Source: Tubiluchus corallicola (taxonomy: Eukaryota > Priapulida > Priapulimorpha > Priapulimorphida > Tubiluchidae). From it: a stretch of DNA of 64,000 nt. The position numbers and the translations under genes are program-made. Each line of letters begins with the position of its first letter. Within the stretch, counting starts at the first letter, position 1. Shown piece after piece: positions 44,100 to 58,600 of this stretch. The stretch is taken from NCBI GenBank assembly GCA_030141605.1, contig JAQGDQ010000552.1, positions 80,393 through 144,392 on the forward strand, given 5' to 3'. A model generated the notes under the pieces. The model did not search any database, was not told where the DNA came from, and was given only the letters and a program-made list of their open reading frames with translations.

Positions 44100-45194
44100 T
44101 CACACGTTTAGCACATTAAAAATGATAAACCACATTTACAAGACTTTAAGGCATGTTAGTCAAGATGTATGGCAACTTTCAGCATATAAAATTAACACTT
44201 GCCGCATAAAGTAGACATTTTTGAAAGTGAGTAAATATTTTGAATGGAACGCCTGCATACCGTAAAGTAACTAGGTTGGTGACTGTATTATATCACACGT
44301 GCTACAAATCACACGTGGTAAATGCGGCTTAAATACCTTTTCATGTGGCTGGCTAGATGCTTGGTCTAGAATTCACCTAGCCAGTGAAAAAGAAAAAAAA
44401 TAATGAAATGGATTATTGTCACAGATTTATAGACTTTTAATGTATTTTATAATTAATGTAAGATTTTATTTACTACATAGACCATGTAATGCTTCATGCC
44501 AGCTATTAAATAATTATCTTTAGTCCAATTTTTATACAATTTTTTTGCGCAGACGGTCGCCACGAATGGCGTAAGATTACAAATGTTACTTTACTATCGC
44601 ACTAACCGCACTACTTTCAATTTCGTTGTAGTGCGACAAGTACGACAAATCAAGTTAAGGATATTCCTTCTTATTGTATCGTATGAAGTATGAATTTTAA
44701 TATTGTAAGCTAAATGTAGCTGATTATGAATTATGTAAACTGCTCAGAAAAGAACATTATTTATTACACTGTTAAAATCAACAAAAAAATCGTAAATTAT
44801 TATTCAACGTAGAGTCGGTAATTTTCACATTCAGTATTGAAATACTGATTAATTCGTAGACAACTTAGTATTCATAGAAATTCTGAGCACGTATCTCTTC
44901 GTATCTACAATACAGTATATATATAATAAATAATATATTTTATGATTAAAGTTTAATGAAGTTTAACGCACATAAAACTTGGAACGTACATTGGAACATG
45001 ACCTCATTTCTGTATTACGAAACCCCTTTATCAAGTTATATAGTGAGTAGAACACCTTGTAAAATTCTAGTCATTCTGATTGTGTTGTTAGCAAGATGGT
45101 ATTAAAACTGATCTCATTTGTTTCTAATTAACAGAATTGCATAATCAGTAATTGAAAATTATTGCACTGTTCTAGAGAAACTATTGATTTCACG

Positions 45195-45226
<32 letters not shown>

Positions 45227-46250
45227 ACAATAAAGACTGCAGTACTAATAAAATTTAAAGAAATTTGTCATGGTTTTTTTCCTGCAAGAAAGCACATTTT
45301 AAAAATCCTGACCATAGGCTATACGGTCAATGGTAAATGGTTTGTGCAAAATTTAGCATGGTTTTTTCCTGCAAGAAAGCACATTTTAATAATCCTGACC
45401 ACAGGCTATATGGTCAATGGTTTGTGCAGAGACTGTCTAAATATGAAGAGAATAGGGTGACCAGTGACCACTACTGTTGGGAATTGGTTTTATTTCTATG
45501 ATTAATTAATGACCTTCAATCATGACCAAAGATCGACTAATGATCATTCGTAATATTTTGTAGAGTCGTGTCAGTGTAAAATATTATATTAGAACAATAA
45601 CTGCCTTCATCCAATGAATAATAACTGCCTGCTGTTTCACTCGTGCGTCTCAATGCGGGAAATCAATCATGAATGTCACAAAGCGGCAAGCTCTACGCAC
45701 AGATATCCCATATTGCTCCTTGCTGTAAGCCGCACTGCTTCAGCATTGAGAACGGAAGTGGTGCTGACAAGGCACCGGCATAGCATTGTCTAGACTTTTT
45801 GCTGGATTACTGCTGCGTTTACCTGTCTGAAGGCAGATTTCTTTTATTTTAGAATTCTGCCTGCCCAATGTCTACAATAGACGTGACGAGCGTATGATGA
45901 TGATGATTATGATGATGGTGATGATGATGATGCTTCACCATTGATTGTCGGCAATTTCTTTTGCTAAGTAATAGTTCTATTCGTGTTAATTATCACGCAT
46001 ATTCATTAAACGACATGTTGATCGAGCGGAATATTTATAATCATAGCACATTTCATAAACTTGTAGAAAAATTCCGAAAGATTAACAGACTTCACATATT
46101 ATTCATCATAATTGCGTAATAATTATCATTGTTTTATTGTATTATCTTCATACAGTAATCAGAACTAACATTAGCTTAACAATTTTGATACAATTTCACA
46201 TAATGCATGATATAAGTAAATATATACAAGCTTGGTTAAATGTGTCTAAA
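44100..46250. other. Intergenic region between convergent genes
   Basis: No gene. Contains AATAAA at about 44937 and 45229 (possible poly(A) signals of the cyclase gene), a (GTT)9-10 run at 45195-45222, an ~80-bp tandem pair (TTTTTTCCTGCAAGAAAGCA) at 45270-45430 and a short GAT run at 45895-45935. Confidence 0.5.
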
Positions 46251-46251
46251 G

Positions 46252-47238
46252 TAGGGTTGCCAGATTAGAAAATTAGAAATACGAGACATCTCTCTATATG
46301 TTACCATACATGCAAAGATTTTAATGGATTATGAGGAAAGAAAAGTAAAATCATTTGAAAATTATTTAATAAAAGCTAAAAAATTCTGTAAAAGTGAAAT
46401 CATTTGAGAATGTTTATTTAATACTACAACAGGGAATTATTATTATTATATATTTAATACAGGCAGTATAGACAAAAAAAAAGGAATTTTGAGAAAATGA
46501 AGTCACTGCAAAATTCTTATTCAACAGAGACAATATAAAAATGTACAGGGAAATAATTTGAAAAATTAATATTTAACTATGACACACACCGCTGAACGGG
46601 CTATCTATCCATGGCTAGCACCACCCTCGGCCTGTTCCAGTTCTTCAGAAATAAGAGGTATAAGTTTTGCAAAAAACGTCCGAAAATGGCCGTTTTTGGA
46701 GGTTTTTCGCCCCCGTTCCTCCCGGTGTGCCCGATTCGAAAAATAAACACCCAATGGCACGACACTAGATCGAGACGTTTCGTTTGATGTATAGATCGCC
46801 GCAAATTGTGCCGTCGTCCGAGCTGTAGCCTCGAATCATATATAAATATATACCAGTAAAATTAATATATACGATACATACAATACTGGAAATAAACTAA
46901 AAATTTATTTAACCTGGAGTGCAGGACGGTAACCATAGCAACTGAACAAGTTGCAAACAGGCAGCAAACACGTCAGTTTTGTGTAAATTTCTAGCACCAC
47001 AAGTTTCCTCGTTACATTTGAGTTATTTTCATTAAAGAGAATCTGAGAAAAGAAAGTTTAATTAATTAAAAAGTTACAACTAAGAACAGTAAGAAGGTAG
47101 TAAAACTATATTTTTATACGAAATTTGAAAATGAACTATATACAAGAAATTTGGGTGTCCTCGAAAGGTCAGCATGGGACAGGGGCCGAATTCAAATATG
47201 GCCCATGCGCCGCACATAAGGGACGTCTAGCAACCCTA
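46252..47238. mobile_element. hAT-like element (~990 bp)
   Basis: Ends TAGGGTTGCCAGA and TCTAGCAACCCTA are imperfect inverted copies, flanked by GTCTAAAG (46244-46251) and GTCTAGAG (47239-47246), a 7/8 match that fits an aged 8-bp duplication. No transposase frame seen. It lies about 100 bp past the VPS16 stop, likely in or next to its 3' UTR. Confidence 0.75.
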
Positions 47239-47340
47239 GTCTAGAGATGAATTTGATTTTATATTATCACAAATAATCACATCGGAGCATCATCATCATC
47301 ACCCAGACGTTATACAACAAGCTAAGCTTTACTCAAGCTG

Positions 47341-47485
47341 CTACCGTTTGCTCGATACTTGAGACTTCATGTCTACAATTTTCTCCACCAGGGCGCGCTT
47401 TCCGGGACCGCACTTGCTTTGCACGAAGTTCAAGTCGGCAAGATTCTTTTGTTGGAATGCAAATTCTGCTGCGTCGTCGAGTAAC
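47341..47485 (-). CDS. VPS16: VPS16 last exon
   Basis: Encodes the final 47 residues: [26 protein letters not shown], then [15 protein letters not shown] and TAG. Acceptor TTGCAG|G on the minus strand joins GG from the previous exon to give Gly. Confidence 0.9.
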
Positions 47486-50400
47486 CTGCAACACAAAAAG
47501 TTCGGTGACACAAAAATGGTTACTATGGCAACGCCAACACCACAAAGGAATATGACCAATTAATATTTGCAAAAGTATCAAGACAAAAGATAAACTATTC
47601 AAATTCAATATTCCATCTATATTTAATAATTTTTGTAGTCGCTCTCGCATGACGAGATGGTTTCTTTGCACCCCCCCCCCCAGAAAGGCCTACTTACCAG
47701 CAGAGCCACCCAGTGAAAAATTTTCGCACCTGAAGCAGCCAGGCAAATGCATTTTCCCCAACTGATAATATTTATTTATTTATTTATTAAATATATCCAC
47801 AATGATCATTACAGCATTGTACATAAAAGTATTTAATAACATATTTATTATTATGTGCACAAGATGCCAAGATGCAAATGACCCGTGGGGTACTCAAGAA
47901 GTAATTACTTGTTTAGAGCACCCCAAATGAATGTGGACTGAGTGTAATAGAAAAGAGCAGTAAAGGAGTAGAAGGAAAGGTTAATAGAGAATAGAAAGAA
48001 GGAGAAAGATGTGATGGTATCTGTATGAAGTAACATGAACTATAGAAATGTAAAAATTGACATAGCCAGCAACACAATGGATTCCGACAGGGACTGCAGT
48101 GTAATTAATCAAATTGATTTACTTTTCACTTTTAAGATTTCTTTTGAAGTTATTTATAGATAAAGAATTTTTTATGTATTCTTTGATGTTATTCCAAAGT
48201 CTAGGGCCAGTGTTAGTGATGAAGTGCCTTGCCGCACATATAATAGTCGCACATGAGCTAAGTATTGCTATGGTGGTGTTGTTTACGTACCAAAAGGCTG
48301 GGCTCTTCGCTAAGCGTCATAAGTGAAGTACTCTTTATCAAGAAACTGTCAAGAGTTAACACACCACAAGATAAATGATTGGTAGATACTATATACTCAA
48401 ACCTAGTTGGACAGAAGTAAATCATTTTAATTACTCTAAATTTAAATTTATGTTGTATTGTCATCATACTTTTTTGAGTTTCAGATAGTGCTGCCACCTT
48501 CAGGTGTTCTTGTTAAAATTCTTAAATCTTTCTCTTTACTGTTTAAATTTTCTTTGGCTTCTACAGTCTTTAGGAATGCATAATCTCTAAACCTGTTTTC
48601 ACACATAAATGATTTCATCTGTAGTTTTGGTTACTTGGTTTTCTGCTTTTCAACACGACGCTACTTTGCTGATTATGTAGACACTTCAGAATAAAATCTT
48701 AAAACTAAATTTCAAGTTTTTTGGTTTTTTGGTTTCTTCAAACCACTAGTTATACCACCAAACTCGTTTGCCGCTTGCAAAATGGCCAGGAAAAAAACAG
48801 CTTTATTCAATTGTATATAAAAATAACACTTTATACTGCCACGCGTTACCCTCCATCCAATTAATTGGGTAAGTTAAGCAACGTAGAGCCTGGTTAGTAC
48901 TTGGATGGGTGACCGCCTAGGAATGCCAGGTGCTGTACGCTTGCGGGTGCCCACACTGTATCTCGACACTAGGCGGAGGAGCTGCATAAGCAGCCAACGG
49001 CTAGAGGGCGGAGGAGGTCAAGTGACTCAACGGCCATGTGTAGAGGAGTAAATCTTCCAAATCAGGAGTGGAGCCCCGAAGGCGGATCAGTGCAGCATGC
49101 TCACTGACTCCGGCAGCTCCTGCAGCCAACCTGGTGCCAAACGTATCGCTCCGCTTTCCTTTGGACTACACCAGCGAGGAAGAGAGGGGGTTCCTGTTGT
49201 CTGGGCAACTCAGGATCTCCATACACCTTGCCCAGGCGTGCGCCCTGGAGAGGTTCAAGGATCGCACTGCTCAGCCACAGTCGACGCTGCAGCTCCATCA
49301 ATGTGATCAATAACTGAGTTCAGAAAGTTTGCTCATATTTATGTTAAGCTTACTCTGCATCGTTATAATTATAACAAAATATATAAACTTATTTATCTTA
49401 CTGTTTTTTCACACTGTATATTCTCAGCTAACCCCGAAGTAATAAAAACTACATTAGATTTTTGTAAATAATGTCTTTCACCACTTGTATGAATTTATGA
49501 CAAACTAATGCGTTTCTTTTAAAGTAAATCTCTCTTAATTCCCGGTTGGGCTGAACATCGATAAGATTTTTTCTGGCTTCTTGATCAACTAAACTACAAT
49601 TAAAGAGTAGATGGTCAGAAGTTTAGAGTGAAAATTGACCACTCTAATCTACGCACACTTGTCTGACTGTTTTGTGATTCAACAATGACAAAATTTAACA
49701 CACCTCGCTATAATGCTAACTTTTTTCCCGTCCCAAAGTGGGCACCATAAGGTGGTTTGACTCAAAGCCAAACTGCGCTCACTTAATAAGTCAGACCTGA
49801 TGAGAACTGGCAATATCTTTGACTGCTGAGTCAGCCTAAATTATAAAAAGTAGATGTTTAACAACTTGCTACGTGCGACGTGAAAGAATTACTTACCCAA
49901 GTTTAATGAAACATCGGACTTTATTTTCGACACTAACTCTAGGCATGTACTTGGTCTTAGCATCGTACGTTCTGCCATGTTTGGCGCAAACTTCAACAAA
50001 TGGCTGAAAAAGGCAATAAAAATTTAAAATAAGTAAAAGGAAGACAGGATGATTTTTCATATGCTACCCCATTTTCAAGTCCGATAAAAAGTATACATTT
50101 TAACATGATTAATACTGCAAAATACTTTTCTGGTAATTAAATAACAGATTAAAAACTTAATTAACGCTGGGCAAGCCCAACTATTGCTGACATCACAAAC
50201 TAACAAAATTTTCAACAGCAAAAATATTTCACGAGCATGTTGCACGTGTTTGCGAAAGTGAAAATTGAAGTACAGTGCTACTGTAAGATATTCAGTGCGT
50301 TGTACTAAAACTTCAAATAAACCGCTGTACTCACACATGAGCAGTTGAACGTGTGTAGTTTGTCACAAACTAACACATCTGAACTGAGAGGTACAGCACC

Positions 50401-53400
50401 TGCTTTTTGTGCAATGTATTTCTGAAATACAAGCGCTAGTGCCCGTCTAACTAGCAAATGGCAAAATGCATGTAACAGCAAAGAACTAGTGGCACAAACG
50501 TGAAATTGTGTTTGTGCGTTAATAATACTTTCACGTAAAGCATTTTCGAAAAAATAGTGTTTACGTTCGATATTTTAAAGAATAGATTATTTTGACCTAC
50601 ATTTGAAGATTAGGTCCAGTTTTCCTTTAACAAACAGAACACTGCATGTGCACTCACTAGAATACGCTATACTATATTAACTTTGCAGCGCAAACTAATG
50701 TGTGTTTGCAAAGCAACACATGAGGGCAGCACATAAACCGGCATGTGTGCTTGCACAGTAAAATCAACCTTAAGTCTGCATTAAACTTTTCTAGTTATTC
50801 AAATATCCTGAATCTCCATTTCATGAGAATCATTTTGATACCAAGTTCATCACTCTATGTTATTTCTAAGCTGAGATAATCCATGTTGAAGTTGAGGTGC
50901 AGGCTGCACACTGAAAAACATAATCTTGAGAAAATCACTGTTAAAGTCAGCCATTGTTTTTGTCGCGTTTCTACAAAACACTTAGCAACCGCACAAATGT
51001 TGGTTGCTATGGACTTTGCAAGATCACATTGAAGTTATGTTTAAATCCAATAGATGCCTCTTACTGAGAAAGACCTGGGCTTGGCAACAGAAAAAAACGA
51101 AGCAAAATACTTCCATGAGCTACAATCGTAGTTTGAACAAGTTTCTCTCAATTGCAGTACTAGTTTCTAGACAGAGTTATAAAATTAGATTTTTAGCATT
51201 TTTTGAACATTTTTTTGATAATTTGATCCTAGAATATAAAAATCCAATATATTTACCATTGGTTTTTATAAAAAAATTGTCATTTGACCAAATATTTGGT
51301 GTATTCTATATCGAAGTATCATAACGTAGTTTTTACTGTGCCGACTTATGGACAGCTTTGGTTTGCAATCACACATAAACAATCGTACATATGTATTTTT
51401 TCAGGCAAAATCATTGAGCTGTTAAAAAGCAGATAAAGCATAACTTAATTTCGTCATCTTTTTGTTTGCTAATTGAGTCAAACAAAGATGTCATTGCTCA
51501 AGAGGTCAAAGGTCACTCGAGGAAATTTTCGATAAAAATTGAATTCCCCCATTGCAGCTAAATGCTCAAAGATCACTGTCTGCAATCGGTATATAAGTCA
51601 GGTGTGCGTAGTTAAAGAAAATGTATTGCAACACAAAATAAAATTCTATTGACTTCGACAGCATGTTGTAACTGAGGTTTTCACCTGTAACCTTTGACCT
51701 CAATTAGTAATTAAAGATAAAAAACCCATATTTGTAACAAAAGTATATCACCATGCTGCAGCTAAAGAGGTCAAAATCGTTGGCCTTTGACCTCATATAG
51801 TAAATAAAGATAAAACAAGTGACCTTTGACCTAATACAGTCACTAAAAGGTCAACACTACTGACCTGTGGCATCACACTATAACAAAAAATTTGTACCAG
51901 ATGACCTTTGACCTCCTGCAATTAGCCCACCATTCTCCGTATGTATTAATTTATAAACGAAGCACCAACCTCATAACCAATAGGTGACTTCTTTGACCTT
52001 GAAAACTTGTCCAATTCTTCCCAATCACCCAACTCGGCAAGTGCATTAATGCGCAACCACCAATACCTAAAATAAATATGTACATGCAATAAGCCCTTTC
52101 ACAGTTCCAGCGATTGATGATAATCGTGAAAAGGTCAAAGGTTAAGAGTACCAGACAACGCATTTGTGTACACTTCACCACGCCTCGCAGTACATGTTAT
52201 TGTAATAGTAACAGTTTTAACAGCTAGCTAGAACTTAACCTGGTTCAATTTTTGTTTTTCCCAAGCAAGATCCTGCTATTGAATCACTCTATGCACGGAC
52301 TGATGCATAGTTAAGTTAAAGTCCATGTAAAACAACTGAAGTTACTGAACTGACGTGGCAGCCGGTTTTGTTTTACCCACACGTCACGTGACGGTTGTAG
52401 TTAAGACTCGTTCCTCTGGTACGCTTACCCTTTGACCTACGTCAACTGCGCATGCGCACAACGAAACTGTGAAGGCTTATTGCAAGTGAAAACTTGAACG
52501 ACAACTGCATGTGTGAACTTGCCTAGAGAAGAGCTACATTTGCTGCAACTAATACATTCTATACCCATGAGCAAATTGCACAACTTCTGTTGGCAGAACG
52601 TTTCCTCGATCTAGTCTGTAAGTCTCAAAATTAATTCAAAGATTCGAATTAAAAATCTTGACATTCTGTTCTATTTGAAGGCCAAAGTTTCAATTCAATT
52701 CGAATATATTTTTAGTAGCGAATGTTCACACATATCATGAAGCAGCCAGGCCTCTCCTCTTTGCCTCTTTCCTCTCTGAACTCTGCCACCCTCTTTTTCT
52801 AATGCCTCAAATGTTTTTTATTCCAGCTGTTATGCATTGTTACACTGAGGAAGTAAATTAAAAAAAAACAGGTGAATATGTTTTAAACTGTGACGTTTTA
52901 TGATGTCCAGAATCTGGCATAATGTTTGTTTTGGCTATAAGCACGTGGTGCCTCCTTGCGTTTGTTTTTTACAAATTTAGGCTGTTGATAGATAGGTGAG
53001 CTAGGACAGGAAATAGGCCATTGGCCTCATTTTGCAGACAGGATAGGAAAGAAGTCATTCTTGTTCAGTACGTCGTGTCGTTTTATAACAAAATTTTGTC
53101 AGCCGAGTTCTCTTTAGCAAGTTAGTAAGATGCGGCAAAGATGTAAGTTTGATTTCTTCATATTTCATAATATTATTATACATTTCATTATAGCAGTTAA
53201 TTATCTTTTTGACATTTGTTTAGCAGAAAATGTTTTTATTTGCTTCAGATAAAACAAAGTCGAGTCGCTCATAATATGTCAGTCAGTCAATCAGTCAGTG
53301 AGTGAGTGAGTGAGTCAGTCAGTCAGTCAGTGAGTGAGTCAGTCAGTGAGTCAGTCAGTCAGTCAGTCAAATATGTCAAGATGTGATACTGATTTTGGGA

Positions 53401-55607
53401 TGAGAAGATGATTGCCCATTTTGGACAATAAAAAATCATAAATTACATCTAAAAGACTGTTGGACTTGTATTTAGTGCATGTCGCGCACAATGTTTGACG
53501 GAAATCAAATAATCCCTTAGGGTAGTGGTTCCCAAAGTAGGGGTAAATTACCCCCCGGGGGTAATATGGTTTTTTTTTGGGGGGGGGGGGGGTAACGGGC
53601 ACTTGTTATGTTGTCATTCATTTCTTCTTGTTTTCGTTTGTTCGAGTAATAATTACTCGAACGAACCTGCTCACTCAGTAATGAGCAGGTTCAGTAATTG
53701 TAATTTTTGTTCTAGCACAATACAACAACAACACCTGGAAATTTATTTATGTCACGAGCAAACATAAATAATTTTGCTTGCTTGTGGCATATACGTGTGT
53801 TTACTTTTTGAGTTTGAGGTGGGGGGGTACTGGACACCACCGGGTTTCCCGATTTGGGTAACGGTCTGAGAAAGTTTGGGAACCACTGCCTTAGGGACAC
53901 ATTCCCACAGAGAAATAAACATAAAATAGAAAACTGAAACATAGAAGATAATTCAGGAAAAATCAATAATTCTATTACAAACCTTCTATCCGGTATCTTG
54001 AAGTCTTTACGTACTTCCTCCACAAGTTTATTCTCTTTGGCTTTTATAAGCGCTCTGACCGTGTCGTGTATCGACAAACCCAGGAACGGCCTCCCAACTC
54101 TCTTCTCCAGCTCAGCCTGCAGCCGCAGAATCTTCATCTCCTCTTCGGTTTGCTAGGAAACGAGGAGAGTAAATGCAGATAACAGGGGAAGATAAGGCGA
54201 GTAAATGCAGATAAGAGGGGACCACGGGGCGAGTAAATGCAGATAAGAGGGGACCACGGGGCGAGTAAATGTAGATAAGAGGGGAAAACAAGGCGAGTAA
54301 ATGCAGATAAGAGGGGACCACTGGGCGAGTAAATGCAGATAAGAGGGGACCACGGGGCGAGTAAATGCAGATAAGAGGGGACCACAAGGCGAGTAAATGC
54401 AGATAAGAGGGGACCACTGGGCGAGTAAATGCAGATAAGAGGGGACCACGGGGCGAGTAAATGCAGATAAGAGGGGACCACAAGGCGAGTAAATGCAGAT
54501 AAGAGGGGACCACTGGGCGAGTAAATGCAGATAAGAGGGGACCACGGGGCGAGTAAATGCAGATAAGAGGGGACCACAAGGCGAGTAAATGCAGATAAGA
54601 GGGGACCACTGGGCGAGTAAATGCAGATAAGAGGGGACCACGGGGCGAGTAAATGCAGATAAGAGGGGACCACAAGGCGAGTAAATGCAGATAAGAGGGG
54701 ACCACTGGGCGAGTAAATGCAGATAAGAGGGGACCACGGGGCGAGTAAATGCAGATAAGAGGGGACCACAAGGCGAGTAAATGCAGATAAGAGGGGACCA
54801 CTGGGCGAGTAAATGCAGATAAGAGGGGACCACGGGGCGAGTAAATGCAGATAAGAGGGGACCACAAGGCGAGTAAATGCAGATAAGAGGGGACCACGGG
54901 GCGAGTAAAAGCAGATAAGAGGGGACCACGGGGTGAGAAAATGCAGATAAGAGGGGACCACAGGGCGAGTTAATGCAGATAAGAGGGGACCACGGGGCGA
55001 GTAAATGCAGATAAGAGGGGACCACGGGGCGAGTTAATGCAGATAAGAGGGGACCACGGGGTGAGAAAATGCAGATAAGAGGGGACCACGGGGCGAGTTA
55101 ATGCAGATAAGAGGGGACCACAGGGTGAGAAAATGCAGATAAGAGGGGACCACGGGGCGAGTTAATGCAGATAAGAGGGGACCATGGGGCGAGTAAATGC
55201 AGATAGGAGGGGACCACGGGGCGAATAAAGGCAGATAAGAGGGGACCATGGGGCGAGTTAATGCAGATAAGAGGGGACCATGGGGCGAGTAAATGCAGAT
55301 AGGAGGGGACCACGGGGCGAATAAAGGCAGATAAGAGGGGACCAAATGTTGCAACATTTCAGTTAAAACACAGGACAACGCTTTGTTTTCTTGTGTTTTA
55401 GTTAAAGCTAAAAAAATTCGTCTTGAAATCACCTACATACTGCATTGCGCACTGGGCTTGCGTAGCAGTAACGCCATAGAAAACTTGAAAATTTAAACTA
55501 CAGCAAACATATGCTAAACTATGCATGCACGCACACACACACCCACATCCACACGCGCACGCGCACACACATGTGCGCTCGCACATGCACACACACACAC
55601 ACACACA

Positions 55608-55667
<60 letters not shown>

Positions 55668-58600
55668 TGAATGGTTATTCCTTGAGACGGTAAAGAATAG
55701 TTTTGGGTTTGGTCATTCATCGTATTGCAAAAGTATTTTAAAGCTTCTATACATTATGACAAAAACGATATTACAAAACACCTCTGCACATTCTCTGGAC
55801 ACACATCATGTACAAAAAATTTAAATGGTTACAACCTATGTTTAAAATACTAAAATTAATTAAACTAACTATAGTACAATTGCTCTCTACAGTTAATGCG
55901 GAGTAGTTACCTTTGTCATTAGTTCGTTCTTTGCCTTGGAGAAAGCGTCGTGAGCTCGTTGTGAAAGAGACAGACGTTTTCCGACTTCCTGGCAAGAAAG
56001 AATCACATTCAATAAGCGGGTGAAGAAATTACAAAACCTGAACGAAAACCAGCGATTTGTAACCAACCTGTGAAGTATGTGTACTAATGTTTCTGACCCG
56101 CAGTGACATGATCACTAACCCGTGGAAACAGTAGTGGTGTAGCAAGTGTTTGCGGCGCCAGGGGACGAAAAAACTTCTGGCGCCTTACCCTTTAAATCGT
56201 GATTTGCTCATTTGTTTTGTGGGTGAAGCCACATGTTTTTTGCATCCCAGAACCCCATGTTCTTTTTCGACATGTTAGGAGAAATGAATTTGTTCTAAGA
56301 ATCACCCTGAGTTTGATTAGTGGTACTGCAGCGGAGTAGCTCTTTCAATGCATTAGTTGCTCATAACACGACAGTCCCAGGGATGAGAATGACAAATTGC
56401 AAAAAACTCTGAAATAGCCAAGGAGTTTTATGGCCGCCTAGACCCCCAATGGGGTTGAGGGGCAAAGCCCCCTTGGAGCCAGCAACAAATTGCAATTTTG
56501 TGACCATAGAGAGCCTCTAAGTGGACTTAATATATCAGTTACCTTGTTTCATGCATAATTAAAAATACCCAACTATCAAGGATACATGATACCTAATTGT
56601 CTCAAAAATGCCTAAATACTGGCCGCTCCTATGCAAATGTATATAAAAACTGTCTGCAATTGACTCAAATAACTCCGCACAATTGATTCTATATTTTGAT
56701 ACATAGAGATATACACGTGGTTACACTGATGTACGTGATGTAAACATACTGACGACCTGCCAACTGGCGGTCAGTTTGTGAAATAATGTACTGGCTCCGT
56801 AAAAATTTGCTGAACGAATTTACGCAATTTACAAAAATGGCACTACTGGTCTTCCAAAAACTCGGAATTCCGCATGTCCGTGGAAAATTCTCATCCCTGC
56901 AGTCCTTAAACATTCAGCTCCAGCATTAAAACATGCAAAGATTATGAAAGATACAGAAAACTACAGGTTTTCACAACAATACAATGGATATTTAGAGAAA
57001 CACCACTGTTTCACTAAAGGTTTCCACAACAATACAATGGATATTTAGAGAAACGCTACTGTTTCTTCCAAAAATATCGATCTGCTAAGTCGTGCGCCAA
57101 CCTACACCCGCCGTTAAAAGTAACAGCATCTTTGAATCAAGATAACATCTAAATTACATATGATGCAGTCAACAAAACTGAGAAGTCATGCAATACATAA
57201 ACCCAGCTACCCAAACACACGTATATATCATTCCATTTTACCTCCTGTTCATAACACTCGGTGAGAAAGCAATAGCCCTCTTGCATGAAATCATCGCACT
57301 GGTAATACATGTCCCTAAGTAACTCGCGATTTTGCTGACGACACAGCTAGAAATAAAACACAGTTGAAATGAACCAGCAAAAAGAAGGTAACGTTTCACA
57401 TATACAGGGTGGGCAGAAGGGCGCGCCTAAACCACAGGGTAAGCCAAGTTACTCTTTGGTAATATAAGCACGGATTAATATGATCTCACTGAATAATCTC
57501 ACAATCTTATTTCATCTCACTGAATAATCTCACTCAACTTTATCTCATATTACACTATCTTACCTCACTGAATAATCTCACTCAACCTTATCACATCTCA
57601 CACTATGTTACCTCACTCAACTTTATCTCATCTTACACTATCTTACCTCACTCAATAATCTCACTCAACTTTATCTCATCTTACACTATCTTACCTCACT
57701 CAATAATCTCACTCAACTTTATCTCATCTCACACTGTCTTACCTCACTCAATAATCTCACTCAACTTTATCTCATCTCACACTATCTTACCTCACTCAAC
57801 TTTATCTCATCTCACACTATCTTACCTCACTCAATAACTTCACTCAACCTTGTTTCATCTCACACTATCTTACCTCACTCAATAATCTCACTCAACTTTA
57901 TCTCATCTCACACTGTCTTACCTCACTCAACTTTATCTCATCTCACACTATCTTACCTCACTCAACTTTATCTCATCTCACACTATCTTACCTCACTCAA
58001 TAACTTCACTCAACCTTGTTTCATCTCACACTATCTTACCTCTCTCAATAATCTCACTCAACTTTATCTCATCTCACACTATCTTACCTCACTCAACTTT
58101 ATCTCATCTTACACTATCTTACCTCACTGAATAATCTCACTCAACTTTATCTCATCTCACACTATCTTACCTCACTCAACTTTATCTCATCTTACACTAT
58201 CTTACCTCACTCAATAACTTCACTCAACCTTGTTTCATCTCACACTATCTTACCTCACTCAATAATCTCACTCAACTTTATCTCATCTCACACTATCTTA
58301 CCTCACTCAACTTTATCTCATCTTACACTATCTTACCTCACTGAATAATCTCACTCAACCTTATCTCATCTCACACTATCTTACCTCACTCAACTTTATC
58401 TCATCTCACACTATCTTACCTCACTCAATAACTTCACTCAACCTTGTTTCATCTCACACTATCTTACCTCACTCAATAATCTCACTCAACTTTATCTCAT
58501 CTCACACTATCTTACCTCACTCAACTTTATCTCATCTTACACTATCTTACCTCACTGAATAATCTCACTCAACTTTATCTCATCTCACACTATCTTACCT

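Noticed and set aside
46601-46804. Minus-strand open frame with FRIGHTGRNGG
   Set aside because: It lies inside the hAT-like element, lacks family similarity I can name, and has no supporting splice sites.
48868-48945. Functional 5S rRNA gene
   Set aside because: The 5' half is diverged and there is no T-run terminator right after the 3' end; an unrelated body follows instead.
55398-55824. Cys/Val- and His/Thr-repeat open frames
   Set aside because: By-product of the CA/TG dinucleotide repeat.
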